64,000 nt of DNA from Bugulina stolonifera (Eukaryota > Bryozoa > Gymnolaemata > Cheilostomatida > Bugulidae). Position numbers and translations under genes: made by a program. The stretch covers positions 579,001 through 643,000 of the forward strand of contig OW285188.1 of assembly GCA_935421135.1 (NCBI GenBank), read 5' to 3'. Every line of letters begins with the position of its first letter. Position 1 is the first letter of the stretch. This document shows positions 11,739 to 25,568 of this stretch, piece by piece. The notes below the pieces were generated by a model that saw nothing but the letters and a program-made list of their open reading frames with translations, ran no database searches and was not told the origin of the DNA.

Positions 11739-13559
11739 GTAAACAAAACACATGTTTACAAACAGCAATTTGGCAGAAAACACACTGAAAACTTACTTTT
11801 ATGCAATATTGAGCATCTTCTACTAGTTTACAAACTAATAACTCAAGTGAATGTGTCAAAAATCACAAATCTGACATTATGTTTCATGTTTGCAAAGTTG
11901 AATATTGCATGCAAAGTCATGTTTTAGTAATTTTCATTCAGATTATGCATTCTGAACATTGCAAAAGTTAATGAAACACATTGTTACAAACAGCAATTTG
12001 GTACCAAACACACTGAAAACTTACTTTTATGTAATATTGAACATCTTCTACTAGTTTACAAACTGATAACTCAAGTGAATTTGTCAAAAATCACAAATCT
12101 GACTTTATGTTTCATGTTTGCAAAGTTGAATATTGCATGCAAAGTCATGTTTTATTGATTTTCATTCAAAATATGCACTCTGAACATTGCAAAAGTGAAT
12201 GAAACACATTGTTACAAACAGCAATTTGGTACCAAACACACTGAAAACTTACTTTTATGTAATATTGAACATCTTCTACTAGTTTATAAACTGATCACTC
12301 AAGTGTATTTGTCAAAAATCACAAATCGGACATAATGTTTCATGTTTGCAAAGTTGAATATTGCATGCAAAGTCATGTTTTATTGATTTTCATTCAAATT
12401 ATGCATTCTGAACGTTGCAAAAGTGAATGAAACACATTGTCACAAACAGCAATTTGGCACAAAACACACTGAAAATTTACTTTTATGCAATATTGAACAT
12501 CTTCTACTAGTTTACAGACTAACAACTCAAGTGAATGTGTCAAAAATCACAAATCTTACATTATGTTTCATGTTTGCAAAGTTGAATATTGCGTGCAAAG
12601 TCATGTTTTAGTGATTTTCATTCAAATTATGCATTCTGAACATTGCAAAAGTTAATGAAACACATTGTTACAAACAGAAATTTGGTACCAAACACACTGA
12701 AAGCTTACTTTTATGTAATATTGAACATCTTCTACTAAATTGCAAACTGATAATTCAAGTGAATTTGTCAAAAATCACAAATCTGATGTTATGTTCCATG
12801 TTTGCAAAGTTGTATATGGCATGCAAAGTCATGTTTTATTGATTTTCATTCAAATTATGCATTCTGAACATTGCAAAAGTGAATGGAACACATTGTTACA
12901 AACAGCAATTTGGCACAAAGCACACTGAAAACTTACTTTTATGCAATATTGAACATCTACTAGTTTCCAAACTAACAACTCAAGTGAATGTGTCAAAAAT
13001 CACAAATCTGACATTATGTTTCATGTTTGCAAAGTTGAATATTGCATGCAGAGTCATGTTTTATTGATTTTCATTCAAATTATGCATTCTAAACGTTGCA
13101 AAAGTGAATCAAACGCATTGTTACAAACAGCAATTTGGCACAAAACACACTGAAAACTTACTTTTATGCAATATTGACCATCTTCTACTAGTTTACAAAC
13201 TAATAACTCGAGTGAATGTGTCGAAAATCACGAATCTAACATTATGTTTCATGTTTGCAAAGTTGAATATCGCATGCAGAGTCATGTTTTAGTGATTTCC
13301 ATTCAAATTATGCATTCTGAACATTGCAAAAGTCAATAAAACACATGTTTACAAACAGCAATTTGGCACAAAACACACTGAAAACTTACTTTTATGCAAT
13401 ATTGAACATCTTCTACTAGTTTACAAACTAATAACTCGAGTGAATGTGTCAAAAATCACAAATCTGACATTATGTTTCATGTTTGCAAAGTTGAATATTG
13501 CATGCAGAGTCATGTTTTAGTGATTTCCACTCAAATTATGCATTCTGAACATTGCAAAA
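11739..13559 (+). repeat. HOR row 6: u1, u2, u3, u4/u5, u6, u7, u8/u21, u22
   Basis: Units start at 11739, 11967, 12195, 12423, 12651, 12879 (225 bp), 13104 and 13332. The u1 here has CTAATAAC and the u3 has AATCGGAC, marking a sub-lineage shared with 28962-30101 and distinct from the CTACTAAC/AATCGCAC lineage at 5862, 13560 and 20808. The 12423 unit fuses u4 with the end of u5 (GCGTGC). The 13104 unit fuses u8 (CAAACGC) with u21 (CACGAATCTAAC, ATCGC) and has a private GTCGAAAATC. Confidence 0.87.
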
Positions 13560-16500
13560 GTAAACAAAACACATGTTTAAAAACAGCAATTTGGCAGAAA
13601 ACACACTGAAAACTTACTTTTATGCAATATTGAGCATCTTCTACTAGTTTACAAACTACTAACTCAAGTGAATGTGTCAAAAATCACAAATCTGACATTA
13701 TGTTTCATGTTTGCAAAGTTGAATATTGCATGCAAAGTCATGTTTTAGTAATTTTCATTCAGATTATGCATTCTGAACATTGCAAAAGTTAATGAAACAC
13801 ATTGTTACAAACAGCAATTTGGTACCAAACACACTGAAAACTTACTTTTATGTAATATTGAACATCTTCTACTAGTTTACAAACTGATAACTCAAGTGAA
13901 TTTGTCAAAAATCACAAATCTGACTTTATGTTTCATGTTTGCAAAGTTGAATATTGCATGCAAAGTCATGTTTTACTGATTTTCATTCAAAATATGCACT
14001 CTGAACATTGCAAAAGTGAATGAAACACATTGTTACAAACAGCAATTTGGTACCAAACACACTGAAAACTTACTTTTATGTAATATTGAACATCTTCTAC
14101 TAGTTTATAAACTGATCACTCAAGTGTATTTGTCAAAAATCACAAATCGCACATAATGTTTCATGTTTGCAAAGTTGAATATTGCATGCAAAGTCATGTT
14201 TTATTGATTTTCATTCAAATTATGCATTCTGAACGTTGCAAAAGTGAATGAAACACATTGTCACAAACAGCAATTTGGCACAAAACACACTGAAAATTTA
14301 CTTTTATGCAATATTGAACATCTTCTACTAGTTTACAGACTAACAACTCAAGTGAATGTGTCAAAAATCACAAATCTTACATTATGTTTCATGTTTGCGA
14401 AGTTGAATATTGCATGCAGAGTCATGTTTTAGTGATTTCCATTCAAATTATGCATTCTGAACATTGCAAAAGTGAATAAAACACATGTTTACAAACAGCA
14501 ATTTGGCACAAAACACACTGAAAACTTACTTTTATGCAATATTGAACATCTTCTACTAGTTTACAAACTAATAACTCAAGTGAATGTGTCAAAAATCACA
14601 AATCTGACATTATGTTTCATGTTTGCAAAGTTGAATATTGCGTGCAAAGTCATGTTTTAGTGATTTTCATTCAAATTATGCATTCTGAACATTGCAAAAG
14701 TTAATGAAACACATTGTTACAAACAGAAATTTGGTACCAAACACACTGAAAGCTTACTTTTATGTAATATTGAACATCTTCTACTAAATTGCAAACTGAT
14801 AATTCAAGTGAATTTGTCAAAAATCACAAATCTGATGTTATGTTCCATGTTTGCAAAGTTGTATATGGCATGCAAAGTCATGTTTTATTGATTTTCATTC
14901 AAATTATGCATTCTGAACATTGCAAAAGTGAATGGAACACATTGTTACAAACAGCAATTTGGCACAAAGCACACTGAAAACTTACTTTTATGCAATATTG
15001 AACATCTACTAGTTTCCAAACTAACAACTCAAGTGAATGTGTCAAAAATCACAAATCTGACATTATGTTTCATGTTTGCAAAGTTGAATATTGCATGCAG
15101 AGTCATGTTTTATTGATTTTCATTCAAATTATGCATTCTAAACGTTGCAAAAGTGAATCAAACGCATTGTTACAAACAGCAATTTGGCACAAAACACACT
15201 GAAAACTTACTTTTATGCAATATTGACCATCTTCTACTAGTTTACAAACTAATAACTCGAGTGAATGTGTCAAAAATCACGCATCTGACATTATGTTTCA
15301 TGTTTGCAAAGTTGAATATTGCATGCAGAGTCATGTTTTAGTGATTTCCATTCAAATTATGCATTCTGAACATTGCAAAAGTGAATAAAACACATGTTTA
15401 CAAACAGCAATTTGGCACAAAACACACTGAAAACTTACTTTTATGCAACATTGAACATCTTCTACTAGTTTACAAACTAATAACTCAAGTGAATGTGTCA
15501 AAAATCACAAATCTGACATTATGTTTCATGTTTGCAAAGTTGAATATTGCATGCAAAGTCATGTTTTATTGATTTTCATTCAAAATATGCACTCTGAACA
15601 TTGCAAAAGTGAATGAAACACATTGTTACAAACAGCAATTTGGTACCAAACACACTGAAAACTTACTTTTATGTAATATTGAACATCCTCCACTAGTTTA
15701 TAAACTGAGAACTCAAGTGTATTTGTCAAAAATCACAAATCTGACATTATGTTTCATGTTTGCAAAGTTGAATATTGCATGCAAAGTCATGTTTTAGTGA
15801 TTTTCATTCAAAATATGCACTCTGAACATTGCAAATGTGAATGAAACACATTGTTACAAACAGCAATTTGGTACCAAACACACTGAATACTTACTTTTAT
15901 GTAATATTGAACATCTTCCACTAGTTTATAAACTGATAACTCAAGTGTATTTGTCAAAAATCACAAATCTGACATTATGTTTCATAATTGCAAAGTTGAA
16001 TATTGCATGCAAAGTCATGTTTTATTGATTTTCATTCAAATTATGCATTCTGAACATTGCAAAAGTTAATGAAACACATTGTTACAAACAGCAATTTGGT
16101 ACCAAACACACTGAAAACTTACTTTTATGTAATATTGAACATCTTCCACTAGTCAATTTGTCAAAAATCACAAATCTGACAATATGTTTCATGTTTGCAA
16201 AGTTGAATATTGCATGCAAAGTCATGTTTTATTGATTTTCATTCAAAATATGCACTCTGAACATTGCAAAAGTGAATGAAACACATTGTTACAAACAGCA
16301 ATTTGGTACCAAACACACTGAAAACTTACTTTTATGTAATATTGAACATCTTCTACTAGTTTATAAACTGATAACTCAAGTGTATTTGTCAAAAATCACA
16401 AATCTGACATTATGTTTCATGTTTGCAAAGTTGAGTATTGCATGCAAAGTCATGTTTTATTGATTTTCATTCAAAATATGCACTCTGAACATTGCAAAAG

Positions 16501-17639
16501 TGAATGAAACACATTGTTACAAACAGCAATTTGGTACCAAACACACTGAAAACTTACTTTTATGTAATATTGAACATCTTCCACTAGTTTATAAACTGAT
16601 AACTCAAGTGTATTTGTCAAAAATCACAAATCTGACATTATGTTTCATGTTTGCAAAGTTGAATATTGCATGCAAAGTCATGTTTTAGTGATTTTCATTC
16701 AAATTATGCATTCTGAACATTGCAAAAGTGAATGAAACACATTGTTACAAACAGCAATTTGGTACCAAACACACTGAAAACTTACTTTTACGTAATATTG
16801 AACATCTTCTACTAGTTTATAAACTGATAACTCAAGTGTATTTGTCAAAAATCACAAATCTGACATAATGTTTCATGTTTGCAAAGTTGAATATTGCATG
16901 CAAAGTCATGTTTTATTGATTTTCATTCAAATTATGCATTCTAAACGTTGCAAAAGTTAATGAAACACATTGTTACAAACAGCAATTTGGCACAAAACAC
17001 ACTGAAAACTTACTTTTATGCAATATTGACCATCTTCTACTAGTTTACAAACTAATAACTCGAGTGAATGTGTCAAAAATCACAAATCTGACATTATGTT
17101 TCATGTTTGCAAAGTTGAATATTGCATGCAGAGTCATGTTTTAGTGATTTCCATTCAAATTATGCATTCTGAACATTGCAAAAGTAAACAAAACTCATGT
17201 TTACAAACAGCAATTTGGCCGAAAACACACCGAAAACTTAATTTTAAGCAATATTGAACATCTTCTACTAGTTTACAAACTAATAACTCAAGTGAATGTG
17301 TCAAAAATCACAAATCTGACATTATGTTTCATGTTTGCAAAGTTGAATATTGCATGCAAAGTCATGTTTTATTGATTTTTATTCAAAATATGCACTCTGA
17401 ACATTGCAAAAGCGAATGAAACACATTGTTACAAACAGCAATTTGGCACAAAACACACTGAAAACTTACTTTTATGCAATATTGAACATCTTCCACTAGT
17501 TTACAGACTAACAACTCAAGTGAATATGTCAAAAATCACAAATCTGACATTATGTTTCATGTTTGCAAAGTTGAATATTGCATGCAGAGTCATGTTTTAT
17601 TGATTTTCATTCAAATTATGCATTCTGAACGTTGCAAAA
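13560..17639 (+). repeat. HOR row 7: u1 to u9, u10/u12, u13 to u20
   Basis: Eighteen units start at 13560, 13788, 14016, 14244, 14472, 14700, 14928 (225 bp), 15153, 15381, 15609, 15837, 16065 (207 bp), 16272, 16500, 16728, 16956, 17184 and 17412. The 15609 unit is u10 for most of its length but ends ATATGCACTC and GCAAATGTG like u12, so u11 and u12 are lost. Intact u18 and u19 are first seen here (16956, 17184). Confidence 0.88.
17184..17411 (+). repeat. u19 unit class: diverged left segment (exemplar)
   Basis: Units at 17184, 24885 and 28278 share GTAAACAAAACTCATG, GGCCGAAAACACACCG and CTTAATTTTAAGC, a cluster of changes not found in any other unit. They share GTAAAC with u1, so u19 and u1 probably have a common origin. 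The right part is ordinary. In row 5 most of this left segment has been lost through the u18/u19 fusion at 10827. Confidence 0.88.
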
Positions 17640-20600
17640 GTGAATGAAACACATTGTTACAAACAGCAATTTGGCACAAAACACACTGAAAACTTACTTT
17701 TATGCAATATTGAACATCTTCTACTAGTTTACAGACTAACAACTCAAGTGAATGTGTCAAAAATCACAAATCTTACATTATGTTTCATGTTTGCGAAGTT
17801 GAATATTGCATGCAGAGTCATGTTTTAGTGATTTCCATTCAAATTATGCATTCTGAACATTGCAAAAGTGAATAAAACACATGTTTACAAACAGCAATTT
17901 GGCACAAAACACACTGAAAACTTACTTTTATGCAATATTGAACATCTTCTACTAGTTTACAAACTAATAACTCAAGTGAATGTGTCAAAAATCACAAATC
18001 TGACATTATGTTTCATGTTTGCAAAGTTGAATATTGCGTGCAAAGTCATGTTTTAGTGATTTTCATTCAAATTATGCATTCTGAACATTGCAAAAGTTAA
18101 TGAAACACATTGTTACAAACAGAAATTTGGTACCAAACACACTGAAAGCTTACTTTTATGTAATATTGAACATCTTCTACTAAATTGCAAACTGATAATT
18201 CAAGTGAATTTGTCAAAAATCACAAATCTGATGTTATGTTCCATGTTTGCAAAGTTGTATATGGCATGCAAAGTCATGTTTTATTGATTTTCATTCAAAT
18301 TATGCATTCTGAACATTGCAAAAGTGAATGGAACACATTGTTACAAACAGCAATTTGGCACAAAGCACACTGAAAACTTACTTTTATGCAATATTGAACA
18401 TCTACTAGTTTCCAAACTAACAACTCAAGTGAATGTGTCAAAAATCACAAATCTGACATTATGTTTCATGTTTGCAAAGTTGAATATTGCATGCAGAGTC
18501 ATGTTTTATTGATTTTCATTCAAATTATGCATTCTAAACGTTGCAAAAGTGAATCAAACGCATTGTTACAAACAGCAATTTGGCACAAAACACACTGAAA
18601 ACTTACTTTTATGCAATATTGACCATCTTCTACTAGTTTACAAACTAATAACTCGAGTGAATGTGTCAAAAATCACGCATCTGACATTATGTTTCATGTT
18701 TGCAAAGTTGAATATTGCATGCAGAGTCATGTTTTAGTGATTTCCATTCAAATTATGCATTCTGAACATTGCAAAAGTGAATAAAACACATGTTTACAAA
18801 CAGCAATTTGGCACAAAACACACTGAAAACTTACTTTTATGCAACATTGAACATCTTCTACTAGTTTACAAACTAATAACTCAAGTGAATGTGTCAAAAA
18901 TCACAAATCTGACATTATGTTTCATGTTTGCAAAGTTGAATATTGCATGCAAAGTCATGTTTTATTGATTTTCATTCAAAATATGCACTCTGAACATTGC
19001 AAAAGTGAATGAAACACATTGTTACAAACAGCAATTTGGTACCAAACACACTGAAAACTTACTTTTATGTAATATTGAACATCCTCCACTAGTTTATAAA
19101 CTGAGAACTCAAGTGTATTTGTCAAAAATCACAAATCTGACATTATGTTTCATGTTTGCAAAGTTGAATATTGCATGCAAAGTCATGTTTTAGTGATTTT
19201 CATTCAAAATATGCACTCTGAACATTGCAAATGTGAATGAAACACATTGTTACAAACAGCAATTTGGTACCAAACACACTGAATACTTACTTTTATGTAA
19301 TATTGAACATCTTCCACTAGTTTATAAACTGATAACTCAAGTGTATTTGTCAAAAATCACAAATCTGACATTATGTTTCATAATTGCAAAGTTGAATATT
19401 GCATGCAAAGTCATGTTTTATTGATTTTCATTCAAATTATGCATTCTGAACATTGCAAAAGTTAATGAAACACATTGTTACAAACAGCAATTTGGTACCA
19501 AACACACTGAAAACTTACTTTTATGTAATATTGAACATCTTCCACTAGTCAATTTGTCAAAAATCACAAATCTGACATTATGTTTCATGTTTGCAAAGTT
19601 GAATATTGCATGCAAAGTCATGTTTTATTGATTTTCATTCAAAATATGCACTCTGAACATTGCAAAAGTGAATGAAACACATTGTTACAAACAGCAATTT
19701 GGTACCAAACACACTGAAAACTTACTTTTATGTAATATTGAACATCTTCTACTAGTTTATAAACTGATAACTCAAGTGTATTTGTCAAAAATCACAAATC
19801 TGACATTATGTTTCATGTTTGCAAAGTTGAGTATTGCATGCAAAGTCATGTTTTATTGATTTTCATTCAAAATATGCACTCTGAACATTGCAAAAGTGAA
19901 TGAAACACATTGTTACAAACAGCAATTTGGTACCAAACACACTGAAAACTTACTTTTATGTAATATTGAACATCTTCCACTAGTTTATAAACTGATAACT
20001 CAAGTGTATTTGTCAAAAATCACAAATCTGACATTATGTTTCATGTTTGCAAAGTTGAATATTGCGTGCAAAGTCATGTTTTAGTGATTTTCATTCAAAT
20101 TATGCATTCTGAACATTGCAAAAGTTAATGAAACACATTGTTACAAACAGAAATTTGGTACCAAACACACTGAAAGCTTACTTTTATGTAATATTGAACA
20201 TCTTCTACTAAATTGCAAACTGATAATTCAAGTGAATTTGTCAAAAATCACAAATCTGATGTTATGTTCCATGTTTGCAAAGTTGAATATTGCATGCAGA
20301 GTCATGTTTTAGTGATTTCCATTCAAATTATGCATTCTGAACATTGCAAAAGTGAATAAAACACATGTTTACAAACAGCAATTTGGCACAAAACACACTG
20401 AAAACTTACTTTTATGCAATATTGACCATCTTCTACTAGTTTACAAACTAATAACTCGAGTGAATGTGTCAAAAATCACGAATCTAACATTATGTTTCAT
20501 GTTTGCAAAGTTGAATATCGCATGCAGAGTCATGTTTTAGTGATTTCCATTCAAATTATGCATTCTGAAGATTGCAAAAGTCAATAAAACACATGTTTAC

Positions 20601-20807
20601 AAACAGCAATTTGGCACAAAACACACTGAAAACTTACTTTTATGCAATATTGAACATCTTCTACTAGTTTACAAACTAATAACTCGAGTGAATGTGTCAA
20701 AAATCACAAATCTGACATTATGTTTCATGTTTGCAAAGTTGAATATTGCATGCAGAGTCATGTTTTAGTGATTTCCACTCAAATTATGCATTCTGAACAT
20801 TGCAAAA
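17640..20807 (+). repeat. HOR row 8: u21/u4, u5 to u9, u10/u12, u13 to u15, u16/u5, u6 chimera, u22-like units
   Basis: Units start at 17640, 17868, 18096, 18324 (225 bp), 18549, 18777, 19005, 19233, 19461 (207 bp), 19668, 19896, 20124, 20352 and 20580. From about 17.70 to 20.05 kb this repeats 14.30-16.66 kb at an offset of 3,396 bp, including the private GCGAAG near 14399 and 17795. Two rapid order changes follow: the 19896 unit switches from u16 to u5 (GCGTGC), and the 20124 unit switches from u6 to a GCAGAG-type tail (u8 or u21). Confidence 0.86.
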
Positions 20808-23800
20808 GTAAACAAAACACATGTTTACAAACAGCAATTTGGCAGAAAACACACTGAAAACTTACTTTTATGCAATATTGAGCATCTTCTACTAGTTTAC
20901 AAACTACTAACTCAAGTGAATGTGTCAAAAATCACAAATCTGACATTATGTTTCATGTTTGCAAAGTTGAATATTGCATGCAAAGTCATGTTTTAGTAAT
21001 TTTCATTCAGATTATGCATTCTGAACATTGCAAAAGTTAATGAAACACATTGTTACAAACAGCAATTTGGTACCAAACACACTGAAAACTTACTTTTATG
21101 TAATATTGAACATCTTCTACTAGTTTACAAACTGATAACTCAAGTGAATTTGTCAAAAATCACAAATCTGACTTTATGTTTCATGTTTGCAAAGTTGAAT
21201 ATTGCATGCAAAGTCATGTTTTATTGATTTTCATTCAAAATATGCACTCTGAACATTGCAAAAGTGAATGAAACACATTGTTACAAACAGCAATTTGGTA
21301 CCAAACACACTGAAAACTTACTTTTATGTAATATTGAACATCTTCTACTAGTTTATAAACTGATCACTCAAGTGTATTTGTCAAAAATCACAAATCGCAC
21401 ATAATGTTTCATGTTTGCAAAGTTGAATATTGCATGCAAAGTCATGTTTTATTGATTTTCATTCAAATTATGCATTCTGAACGTTGCAAAAGTGAATGAA
21501 ACACATTGTCACAAACAGCAATTTGGCACAAAACACACTGAAAATTTACTTTTATGCAATATTGAACATCTTCTACTAGTTTACAGACTAACAACTCAAG
21601 TGAATGTGTCAAAAATCACAAATCTTACATTATGTTTCATGTTTGCAAAGTTGAATATTGCATGCAGAGTCATGTTTTAGTGATTTCCATTCAAATTATG
21701 CATTCTGAACATTGCAAAAGTGAATAAAACACATGTTTACAAACAGCAATTTGGCACAAAACACACTGAAAACTTACTTTTATGCAATATTGAACATCTT
21801 CTACTAGTTTACAAACTAATAACTCAAGTGAATGTGTCAAAAATCACAAATCTGACATTATGTTTCATGTTTGCAAAGTTGAATATTGCGTGCAAAGTCA
21901 TGTTTTAGTGATTTTCATTCAAATTATGCATTCTGAACATTGCAAAAGTTAATGAAACACATTGTTACAAACGGAAATTTGGTACCAAACACACTGAAAG
22001 CTTACTTTTATGTAATATTGAACATCTTCTACTAAATTGCAAACTGATAATTCAAGTGAATTTGTCAAAAATCACAAATCTGATGTTATGTTCCATGTTT
22101 GCAAAGTTGTATATGGCATGCAAAGTCATGTTTTATTGATTTTCATTCAAATTATGCATTCTGAACATTGCAAAAGTGAATGGAACACATTGTTACAAAC
22201 AGCAATTTGGCACAAAGCACACTGAAAACTTACTTTTATGCAATATTGAACATCTACTAGTTTCCAAACTAACAACTCAAGTGAATGTGTCAAAAATCAC
22301 AAATCTGACATTATGTTTCATGTTTGCAAAGTTGAATATTGCATGCAGAGTCATGTTTTATTGATTTTCATTCAAATTATGCATTCTAAACGTTGCAAAA
22401 GTGAATCAAACGCATTGTTACAAACAGCAATTTGGCACAAAACACACTGAAAACTTACTTTTATGCAATATTGACCATCTTCTACTAGTTTACAAACTAA
22501 TAACTCGAGTGAATGTGTCAAAAATCACGCATCTGACATTATGTTTCATGTTTGCAAAGTTGAATATTGCATGCAGAGTCATGTTTTAGTGATTTCCATT
22601 CAAATTATGCATTCTGAACATTGCAAAAGTGAATAAAACACATGTTTACAAACAGCAATTTGGCACAAAACACACTGAAAACTTACTTTTATGCAACATT
22701 GAACATATTCTACTAGTTTACAAACTAATAACTCAAGTGAATGTGTCAAAAATCACAAATCTGACATTATGTTTCATGTTTGCAAAGTTGAATATTGCAT
22801 GCAAAGTCATGTTTTATTGATTTTCATTCAAAATATGCACTCTGAACATTGCAAAAGTGAATGAAACACATTGTTACAAACAGCAATTTGGTACCAAACA
22901 CACTGAAAACTTACTTTTATGTAATATTGAACATCCTCCACTAGTTTATAAACTGAGAACTCAAGTGTATTTGTCAAAAATCACAAATCTGACATTATGT
23001 TTCATGTTTGCAAAGTTGAATATTGCATGCAAAGTCATGTTTTAGTGATTTTCATTCAAATTATGCATTCTGAACATTGCAAAAGTTAATGAAACACATT
23101 GTTACAAACAGCAATTTGGTACCAAACACACTGAAAACTTACTTTTATGTAATATTGAACATCTTCTACTAGTTTACAAACTGATAACTCAAGTGTATTT
23201 GTCAAAAATCACAAATCTGACTTTATGTTTCATGTTTGCAAAGTTGAATATTGCATGCAAAGTCATGTTTTATTGATTTTCATTCAAATTATGCATTCTG
23301 AACATTGCAAAAGTGAATGGAACACAATGTTACAAACAGCAATTTGGCACAAAGCACACTGAAAACTTACTTTTATGCAATATTGAACATCTACTAGTTT
23401 CCAAACTAACAACTCAAGTGAATGTGTCAAAAATCACAAATCTGGCATTATGTTTCATGTTTGCAAAGTTGAATATTGCATGCAATGTCATGTTTTATTG
23501 ATTTTTATTCAAAATATGCACTCTGAACATTGCAAATGTGAATGAAACACATTGTTACAAACAGCAATTTGGTACCAAACACACTGAATACTTACTTTTA
23601 TGTAATATTGAACATCTTCCACTAGTTTATAAACTGATAACTCAAGTGTATTTGTCAAAAATCACAAATCTGACATTATGTTTCATAATTGCAAAGTTGA
23701 ATATTGCATGCAAAGTCATGTTTTATTGATTTTCATTCAAATTATGCATTCTGAACATTGCAAAAGTTAATGAAACACATTGTTACAAACAGCAATTTGG

Positions 23801-25568
23801 TACCAAACACACTGAAAACTTACTTTTATGTAATATTGAACATCTTCCACTAGTCAATTTGTCAAAAATCACAAATCTGACATTATGTTTCATGTTTGCA
23901 AAGTTGAATATTGCATGCAAAGTCATGTTTTATTGATTTTCATTCAAAATATGCACTCTGAACATTGCAAAAGTGAATGAAACACATTGTTACAAACAGC
24001 AATTTGGTACCAAACACACTGAAAACTTACTTTTATGTAATATTGAACATCTTCTACTAGTTTATAAACTGATAACTCAAGTGTATTTGTCAAAAATCAC
24101 AAATCTGACATTATGTTTCATGTTTGCAAAGTTGAGTATTGCATGCAAAGTCATGTTTTATTGATTTTCATTCAAAATATGCACTCTGAACATTGCAAAA
24201 GTGAATGAAACACATTGTTACAAACAGCAATTTGGTACCAAACACACTGAAAACTTACTTTTATGTAATATTGAACATCTTCCACTAGTTTATAAACTGA
24301 TAACTCAAGTGTATTTGTCAAAAATCACAAATCTGACATTATGTTTCATGTTTGCAAAGTTGAATATTGCATGCAAAGTCATGTTTTAGTGATTTTCATT
24401 CAAATTATGCATTCTGAACATTGCAAAAGTTAATGAAACACATTGTTACAAACAGCAATTTGGTACCAAACACACTGAAAACTTACTTTTATGTAATATT
24501 GAACATCTTCTACTAGTTTATAAACTGATAACTCAAGTGTATTTGTCAAAAATCACAAATCTGACATAATGTTTCATGTTTGCAAAGTTGAATATTGCAT
24601 GCAAAGTCATGTTTTATTGATTTTCATTCAAATTATGCATTCTAAACGTTGCAAAAGTTAATGAAACACATTGTTACAAACAGCAATTTGGCACAAAACA
24701 CACTGAAAACTTACTTTTATGCAATATTGACCATCTTCTACTAGTTTACAAACTAATAACTCGAGTGAATGTGTCAAAAATCACAAATCTGACATTATGT
24801 TTCATGTTTGCAAAGTTGAATATTGCATGCAGAGTCATGTTTTAGTGATTTCCATTCAAATTATGCATTCTGAACATTGCAAAAGTAAACAAAACTCATG
24901 TTTACAAACAGCAATTTGGCCGAAAACACACCGAAAACTTAATTTTAAGCAATATTGAACATCTTCTACTAGTTTACAAACTAATAACTCAAGTGAATGT
25001 GTCAAAAATCACAAATCTGACATTATGTTTCATGTTTGCAAAGTTGAATATTGCATGCAAAGTCATGTTTTATTGATTTTTATTCAAAATATGCACTCTG
25101 AACATTGCAAAAGCGAATGAAACACATTGTTACAAACAGCAATTTGGCACAAAACACACTGAAAACTTACTTTTATGCAATATTGAACATCTTCCACTAG
25201 TTTACAGACTAACAACTCAAGTGAATATGTCAAAAATCACAAATCTAACATTATGTTTCATGTTTGCAAAGTTGAATATCGCATGCAGAGTCGTGTTTTA
25301 GTGATTTCCATTCAAATTATGCATTCTGAACATTGCAAAAGTGAATAAAACACATGTTTACAAACAGCAATTTGGCACAAAACACACTGAAAACTTACTT
25401 TTATGCAATATTGAACATCTTCTACTAGTTTACAAACTAATAACTCGAGTGAATGTGTCAAAAATCACAAATCTGACATTATGTTTCATGTTTGCAAAGT
25501 TGAATATTGCATGCAGAGTCATGTTTTAGTGATTTCCATTCAAATTATGCATTCTGAACATTGCAAAA
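20808..25568 (+). repeat. HOR row 9: most complete copy, u1 to u19, u20/u21, u22
   Basis: Twenty-one units in canonical order, 4,761 bp, start at 20808, 21036, 21264, 21492, 21720, 21948, 22176 (225 bp), 22401, 22629, 22857, 23085, 23313 (225 bp), 23538, 23766 (207 bp), 23973, 24201, 24429, 24657, 24885, 25113 and 25341. Only the u20-u21 boundary is lost: the 25113 unit begins GCGAATG (u20) and ends CTAACATT, ATCGC, GTCGTG (u21). This row is the best template for the ancestral HOR. Private changes include ACGGAAATTT near 21973 and CATATTC near 22705. Confidence 0.9.
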
